From positions 1-8,753 of the forward strand of contig SVOX01000058.1 of the NCBI GenBank assembly GCA_015066165.1: a stretch of 8,753 bases of DNA. The letters run 5' to 3'. The position numbers were made by a program, and so were the translations under genes. Shown here in pieces: positions 5,634 through 8,753 of the stretch (positions are counted from its first letter, which is position 1; the number at the start of each line of letters is the position of its first letter). Below the pieces are notes generated by a model, which did no database searches, was not told the origin of the DNA, and saw only the letters and a list, made by a program, of their open reading frames with translations. This stretch comes from Oscillospiraceae bacterium (lineage in GTDB: Bacteria; Bacillota; Clostridia; Oscillospirales; Acutalibacteraceae).

Positions 5634-7166
5634 ATGAAAAAACCAAAAAAACGCGGTATTAGAATTCAAAACCGAATTATAATTTCCGCTTTACTTTTAG
5701 CATTACAATTAACCTTTTTATTTTTCATAATTTACGATTCCACGCTTTATTCCATTTGGGGATTTACCCTTTCAAACCTTGTTGGTGTTATAACCGCTGT
5801 TACTATTATTAATAAGCGTGGCAACCCTGACCATAAAATTGCTTGGATTATTTTTATACTTATTTTCCCCATTTTTGGTATTTCGGTTTATTTACTTTGG
5901 GGCGGCGGCAGAGTTTTGCCCCATCTTCGCAAAAAAATGGCAATTTGCGAATCAAAATTCAAGCCGTATTTAAAAGACCAAGCCACAACAAGCGATCGTC
6001 TTGAATATTTTGATATTTCACACTCCCGCCAAGCCGATTATCTCAAAAACGAAGCCGATTTTCCGCTTTATGACAACACTTCGGCTGAATATTTGCCAAG
6101 CGGAGAAACTTTCCTTTATCGGCTTATTGAGGAACTTGAAAAAGCCCAAGAATACATCTACCTTGAATTTTTCATTGTTGCCGAAGGTTATATGTGGCAA
6201 CAAATTCATAACGTATTAAAAAAGAAAATAAATCAAGGCGTTGAGGTTAAATTAATTTTTGACGATTTCGGTTCAATTAAACGTCAACGCAAAAACTTTG
6301 TGAATAAACTTCGCCGTGAGGGTATTTCGGTAGCGGTATTTAACCCAATTTCCCCATTTATGACAACCTTCCAAAACAACCGTAATCACCGCAAAATCGT
6401 GATTATAGACGGTTTGGTGGCATTTACAGGCGGTATAAATATTGGTGACGAATATATAAACCGCCAAAAACGTTTTGGACATTGGATGGACAGCGCCGTT
6501 ATTATAAAAGGCAACGCAGTCAAAAGTTTTGTTTGTATGTTTTGCACTATGTGGAAATTTATAACCGATAAAACTATCGATATAAAACCCCGCCTTAAAA
6601 ACTCGGACATTAAAAACGACGGCTTTGCCCTACCTTATAGCGACGGTCCGTTAAACGAAAACAACCCCGCCGAAGGAATTTATATGCAAATAATAAATTC
6701 GGCGCAAAAGTACGTTTACATTATGACACCCTACCTTGTAATAGACGATATGATGACTTCGGCGCTTTGTATGGCGGCAAAATCGGGTGTTGAAGTTTGT
6801 ATTGTAACACCCCATATTCCTGATAAATGGTACGTTCATAACGTAACCCAATACAATTACCTTGAACTGTTACAAGCAGGGGTTAAAATTTATGAATACA
6901 CCCCCGGTTTTATACATTCAAAGGTATTTTTATCAGATGATTGCATTTCTACTGTGGGCTCGGTTAATATGGACTACCGCAGTTTTGTTTTCCACTTTGA
7001 ATGTGGCGTTTGGCTTTCTAACAAACAAACCGCCGAAAGTATTAAGCAACATTTTCGTGAAGTTTTGGCGGTATCACAAGAAATAAAACTTGAAAAATGG
7101 AAAAGACGCCCCATTAAAACAAGATTTAAACAAGCAATTTTACACATTTTTGGACCTTTAATGTGA
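5634..7166 (+). CDS. cls: cardiolipin synthase (phospholipase D superfamily, ClsA type)
   Basis: This membrane enzyme condenses two phosphatidylglycerol molecules into cardiolipin and glycerol. The 510-residue protein has the ClsA plan. A basic N-terminus is followed by two hydrophobic spans (about 15-35 and 40-58). A PLDc_N segment with a third hydrophobic stretch follows (NKRGNPDHKIAW at 60-71, span about 69-89, then LLWGGG). Two phospholipase D catalytic repeats come next. HKD motif 1 is NHRKIVIID (251-259), with H252, K254 and D259, followed by GG at 266-267. HKD motif 2 is HSKVFLSDD (428-436), with H428, K430 and D435, followed by GSVNMDYRS. Both active-site halves are intact and the length is normal. 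It is divergently transcribed from the lgt-containing operon. No terminator separates it from the 47-residue gene downstream, so that gene should also receive read-through from cls. Confidence 0.95.
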   Translation: MKKPKKRGIRIQNRIIISALLLALQLTFLFFIIYDSTLYSIWGFTLSNLVGVITAVTIINKRGNPDHKIAWIIFILIFPIFGISVYLLWGGGRVLPHLRKKMAICESKFKPYLKDQATTSDRLEYFDISHSRQADYLKNEADFPLYDNTSAEYLPSGETFLYRLIEELEKAQEYIYLEFFIVAEGYMWQQIHNVLKKKINQGVEVKLIFDDFGSIKRQRKNFVNKLRREGISVAVFNPISPFMTTFQNNRNHRKIVIIDGLVAFTGGINIGDEYINRQKRFGHWMDSAVIIKGNAVKSFVCMFCTMWKFITDKTIDIKPRLKNSDIKNDGFALPYSDGPLNENNPAEGIYMQIINSAQKYVYIMTPYLVIDDMMTSALCMAAKSGVEVCIVTPHIPDKWYVHNVTQYNYLELLQAGVKIYEYTPGFIHSKVFLSDDCISTVGSVNMDYRSFVFHFECGVWLSNKQTAESIKQHFREVLAVSQEIKLEKWKRRPIKTRFKQAILHIFGPLM

Positions 7167-7195
7167 TTGACAAGTTTAAATTTTACTGTTATAAT
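7167..7195 (+). promoter_or_regulatory. full-consensus sigma-A promoter right after the cls stop codon
   Basis: TTGACA (7167-7172) begins on the base after the cls TGA. It is followed at exactly 17 bp by TATAAT (7190-7195), with TGT (7187-7189) as an extended -10. All twelve core positions match consensus. The start of transcription should be near 7202, about 31 bases before the ATG of the 47-residue gene. Confidence 0.88.
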
Positions 7196-7217
7196 AAAAA
7201 AGGACAAAGAATTTTCG

Positions 7218-7225
7218 AAAGGCGG
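7218..7225 (+). promoter_or_regulatory. ribosome binding site of the 47-residue membrane protein
   Basis: AAAGGCGG lies 7 bases before the ATG at 7233. The open frame reaches back to a TTG at 7167, but that TTG is the first three bases of the -35 box, so the ATG is the credible start. Confidence 0.75.
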
Positions 7226-7232
7226 TTATTGT

Positions 7233-7376
7233 ATGAAAGGTTTTTTAAAATTTATTGTATCTATATTGGCTCTTTTTGGTGCGGCAGTCGGAGCACTTGC
7301 CATATTTGACAAGGTTCAAAATAAAAACCGTATCAAAGGCGACTATTTAGAATGCGAAAGTGAAGAAATAGAATAA
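7233..7376 (+). CDS. small single-span membrane protein, 47 aa, unknown function
   Basis: I do not recognise a named family. The protein begins MKGFLKFIVSILALFGAAVG: two lysines, then a Gly/Ala-rich hydrophobic helix (about residues 7-26). A basic linker with KNKNRIKG follows (33-40, roughly), then an acidic tail DYLECESEEIE with one cysteine. The Gly/Ala-rich helix could pack against other helices, and both flanks are basic, so orientation is unclear. Coding is supported by a good ribosome site, by a dedicated consensus promoter beginning right after the cls stop codon, and by a strong terminator 4 bp after its stop codon. These elements frame a transcript of about 210 bases carrying only this gene. 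A link to cardiolipin synthase or phospholipid is possible from position alone. It is probably real rather than chance, but homology was not tested. Confidence 0.75.
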   Translation: MKGFLKFIVSILALFGAAVGALAIFDKVQNKNRIKGDYLECESEEIE

Positions 7377-7380
7377 TTAA

Positions 7381-7412
7381 AATCCCCGAAGTTTTTAAAA
7401 ACTTCGGGGATT
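7381..7412. terminator. bidirectional intrinsic terminator between convergent genes
   Basis: This is a perfect 32-bp palindrome: the left arm AATCCCCGAAGTTTTT (7381-7396) is exactly complementary to the right arm (7397-7412). It forms a GC-rich stem with an A/T loop. On the plus strand it is followed by TATTCTTTT, and on the minus strand by TTAATTATT. It begins 4 bp after the 47-residue gene and lies 6 bp from the stop codon of the convergent epimerase-like gene, so it can serve both. Confidence 0.92.
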
Positions 7413-7418
7413 ATTCTT

Positions 7419-8417
7419 TTAAAAATTATTTTCAAATTCTTTGCTGTCTTCAATAAACTTAAATTTCAACGCAGTTCTGCCGGTCTGACCGGGTTCCAAG
7501 AATTTAAGAATTCCTTTTTCGCGGGTTATATCTCTACCGTCAGAATTACAGTTGCCGGGTTCAAGCCCCATAACGTAATCTTGCTCACCCATCATTTTCC
7601 ATTGGGTAAAGCAGTCGAGTTCTTTTTTATCAAAAGACATAACCATACCAATTTTTGCGTCAGTACTGTAAATACCAACCTTTGCTTTGCCGTTATTGTC
7701 TTTAAGGTCGTAATAGTAACAACGTTCTTGGTATTGCGGTTGCGGAACTTCAGGTAAAAGACGTGAATCGATATATTTTTGAGCGTGGTCATCACGTGCC
7801 GTAACCGAATTGTGCGGAATTTTAAGAACACTGTTTTCGGTAAGGAGCGGATAACCCATATTGCAGTGATATAAAATCATATAAGGTGACTGTCTGTCGC
7901 CGTCGTTTACAACAATATCTTCCATTTCAAAAGTATTTTCGGTGTATGAAAAATGGTAAACACGGTTAAGTACCAACTTTTTGCCAAAAATTATACCGTC
8001 AATAACCTTGATTTTAATTGTCAAACCGTTATTGTCTTCTTCAATAGCGCAAACTTCACCCGGAATATTGGCAACAGTACCGTGAAGCGGTAAAATTTCA
8101 CCGTCATCTTCACAAGGAGAGCCAACTTGTGTTAAACCGCAAGTGGTAATAAAACCTGCTGTGAAAGATTTAAGGAAACCTAAACCGTCTTTATCATAAT
8201 ATTGGGGTGCCACGTAACCGCAAGGAGAGAAGAAGCCCATATTTTTTCCGTTAACGCTAATACGTGAAAGGTCACCCGCACGGTCAACCGAAATCCACGC
8301 CTCAAGACCTAATCCGTTTCTAACGTACACAAAGTGCATACCCTCGCCTTTGCCACCTTGTAATATGTAACGTTCTGCACCACGAACTTGCAACAAATTG
8401 CCAACATATTTTTTCAT
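7419..8417 (-). CDS. DUF4432 / aldose 1-epimerase-like protein
   Basis: This 332-residue protein belongs by pattern to the galactose mutarotase-like beta-sandwich superfamily, close to the DUF4432 group. Members bind sugars, and many are thought to interconvert alpha and beta anomers; the sugar here cannot be told. Visible marks are RAGDLSRISVNG (46-57), TTCGLTQVGSPCEDDGE (91-107) leading to LHG with H112, YHCNMGYPLL (183-192) with the probable catalytic H184, and GLEPGN (284-289) with the probable catalytic base E286. No signal peptide is seen, so it is cytoplasmic. The ATG at 8417 is preferred over an in-frame GTG at 8426, because AGAGGTGA (8430-8423) lies 5 bases before the ATG and would overlap the GTG. 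It is a single-gene unit with its own promoter and terminator, divergent from a DMT-type transporter gene. Confidence 0.88.
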   Translation of the reverse strand: MKKYVGNLLQVRGAERYILQGGKGEGMHFVYVRNGLGLEAWISVDRAGDLSRISVNGKNMGFFSPCGYVAPQYYDKDGLGFLKSFTAGFITTCGLTQVGSPCEDDGEILPLHGTVANIPGEVCAIEEDNNGLTIKIKVIDGIIFGKKLVLNRVYHFSYTENTFEMEDIVVNDGDRQSPYMILYHCNMGYPLLTENSVLKIPHNSVTARDDHAQKYIDSRLLPEVPQPQYQERCYYYDLKDNNGKAKVGIYSTDAKIGMVMSFDKKELDCFTQWKMMGEQDYVMGLEPGNCNSDGRDITREKGILKFLEPGQTGRTALKFKFIEDSKEFENNF

Positions 8418-8422
8418 AAAAA

Positions 8423-8430
8423 TCACCTCT
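8423..8430 (-). promoter_or_regulatory. ribosome binding site fixing the epimerase-like gene start
   Basis: AGAGGTGA on the minus strand stands 5 bases (all T) before the ATG at 8417. The GTG that would extend the protein by three residues is part of this site. Confidence 0.75.
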
Positions 8431-8479
8431 TTGGTTTATTAAATTAAGTATAACATATATTTTTTCAAAAATAAACCAA
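8431..8479. repeat. 10-bp inverted repeat spanning the epimerase-like gene promoter
   Basis: TTGGTTTATT (8431-8440) and AATAAACCAA (8470-8479) are perfect inverted copies separated by 29 bp. The distal arm lies over the -35 zone and the proximal arm over the predicted transcript start of the minus-strand gene, with the -10 between them. This spacing fits a two-site operator better than a hairpin, but no regulator is seen in the window. Confidence 0.5.
8447..8455 (-). promoter_or_regulatory. extended -10 promoter of the epimerase-like gene
   Basis: TATACT (8452-8447) on the minus strand is preceded by TGT (8455-8453), an extended -10. No good -35 is seen at 17 bp (TTTATT at best), which is typical of extended -10 promoters. 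A TTGAAA nearby is only 10 bp from the -10, too close to serve. Transcript start is near 8440. Confidence 0.6.
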
Positions 8480-8535
8480 TTTTTTTAAAAGACAAAAAAT
8501 TACTAAAAGTGTGCACAAAAATACCAATATTCGCC

Positions 8536-8564
8536 TTTACTTTTAAAAAACAGTTTGATATAAT
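8536..8564 (+). promoter_or_regulatory. sigma-A promoter of the DMT transporter gene
   Basis: TTTACT (8536-8541) and TATAAT (8559-8564) are 17 bp apart, with TGA (8556-8558) as an extended -10. The predicted start near 8571 leaves a leader of about 23 bases before the ATG at 8594. Confidence 0.7.
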
Positions 8565-8593
8565 TGAGGTAAAGTTCAAATTTGGGGGGCAAA

Positions 8594-8753
8594 ATGCGAA
8601 CAAACAAACTTTTAAAAGGTTATATTTTTGCCATTTTAAGCGCTGTAATTTACGGTCTTATGCCCTTTATGGCAAAATATATTTATGCTGACGGTGTAGA
8701 CCCTATTCCGGTTGTATCTTTTAGAAATTTTTTGGCTTTAACCGTTATGGCGT
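8594..8753 (+). CDS. EamA/DMT-family transporter, N-terminal part (runs off the right edge)
   Basis: Only the first 53 codons are in the window. The protein begins MRTNKLLKGYIFAILSAVIY. A basic start is followed by a first membrane helix (about residues 8-28), a loop with KYIYADGVDPIPVVSFRNF, and the beginning of a second helix. This pattern of GYIFAILSAVIYGLMPFMAK, then R-N at the second helix, is typical of the ten-helix drug/metabolite transporter superfamily (EamA domain). Such proteins export or import small metabolites; no substrate can be inferred. The ATG follows a GGGGGG ribosome site (8584-8589) 4 bases upstream and a clear promoter. It is divergent from the epimerase-like gene, with 176 bp between the two start codons. 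Confidence 0.82.
   Translation, partial: MRTNKLLKGYIFAILSAVIYGLMPFMAKYIYADGVDPIPVVSFRNFLALTVMA

Noticed and set aside
8463..8468. TTGAAA on the minus strand as -35 for the epimerase-like gene
   Set aside because: Only 10 bp from the TATACT -10, far below the workable 16-18 bp; the extended -10 is the better explanation.
8509..8691. Open frame of 60 codons overlapping the transporter start in another frame
   Set aside because: It begins upstream of the promoter -10 and overlaps the transporter gene, which has its own ribosome site and a convincing membrane-helix sequence.
1..8753. Search for tRNA or rRNA genes, CRISPR repeats, insertion sequences, prophage or toxin-antitoxin genes
   Set aside because: Nothing supportable was seen: genes cover almost the whole window, intergenic gaps are all under 200 bp and are accounted for by promoters, leaders and a terminator.

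Overview
The window is AT-rich, low-GC DNA with strong purine-rich Shine-Dalgarno sites and sigma-A type promoters. It carries a ypeB-type spore germination gene. Together these suggest a spore-forming Gram-positive clostridium-like bacterium (Bacillota), possibly a gut lineage. Genus or species cannot be told from the sequence alone. There are no RNA genes, transposons, CRISPR arrays or prophage signs, and base composition looks uniform.

Left half, minus strand (about 5550 down to 1): a tightly packed operon of six genes. In transcription order these are a non-catalytic M16 peptidase-like protein (ymfF type), a catalytic zinc M16 peptidase (ymfH type), lgt (prolipoprotein diacylglyceryl transferase), folD (methylene-THF dehydrogenase/cyclohydrolase), an unrecognised exported and membrane-anchored 204-residue protein, and the N-terminal part of ypeB, which runs off the left edge. 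The first five genes overlap or lie within 5 bp of each other. Only ypeB has a 71-bp gap in front of it, where a weak sigma-G-like motif can be drawn.

Middle, plus strand (5560 to 7412): cls (cardiolipin synthase) is transcribed divergently from the operon, from a back-to-back promoter pair. Directly after the cls stop codon lies a full-consensus sigma-A promoter with an extended -10. It serves a 47-residue single-span membrane protein, and the unit ends in a perfect palindromic terminator shared with the convergent gene.

Right part: a DUF4432/aldose 1-epimerase-like enzyme on the minus strand, then a divergent promoter region with a 10-bp inverted repeat around the enzyme's promoter, then the first 53 codons of an EamA/DMT transporter that runs off the right edge.

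Functionally the left and middle parts are mostly about the cell envelope. Lgt and Cls both consume phosphatidylglycerol, the M16 pair is a probable intracellular heterodimeric protease, and two or three further proteins are membrane-bound. Several real starts lie inside the longest open frames and were chosen by the ribosome binding site. No wholly new system is evident. The most interesting items are the very strongly promoted 47-residue membrane protein, the unknown exported protein directly upstream of ypeB, and the inverted repeat at the epimerase promoter.
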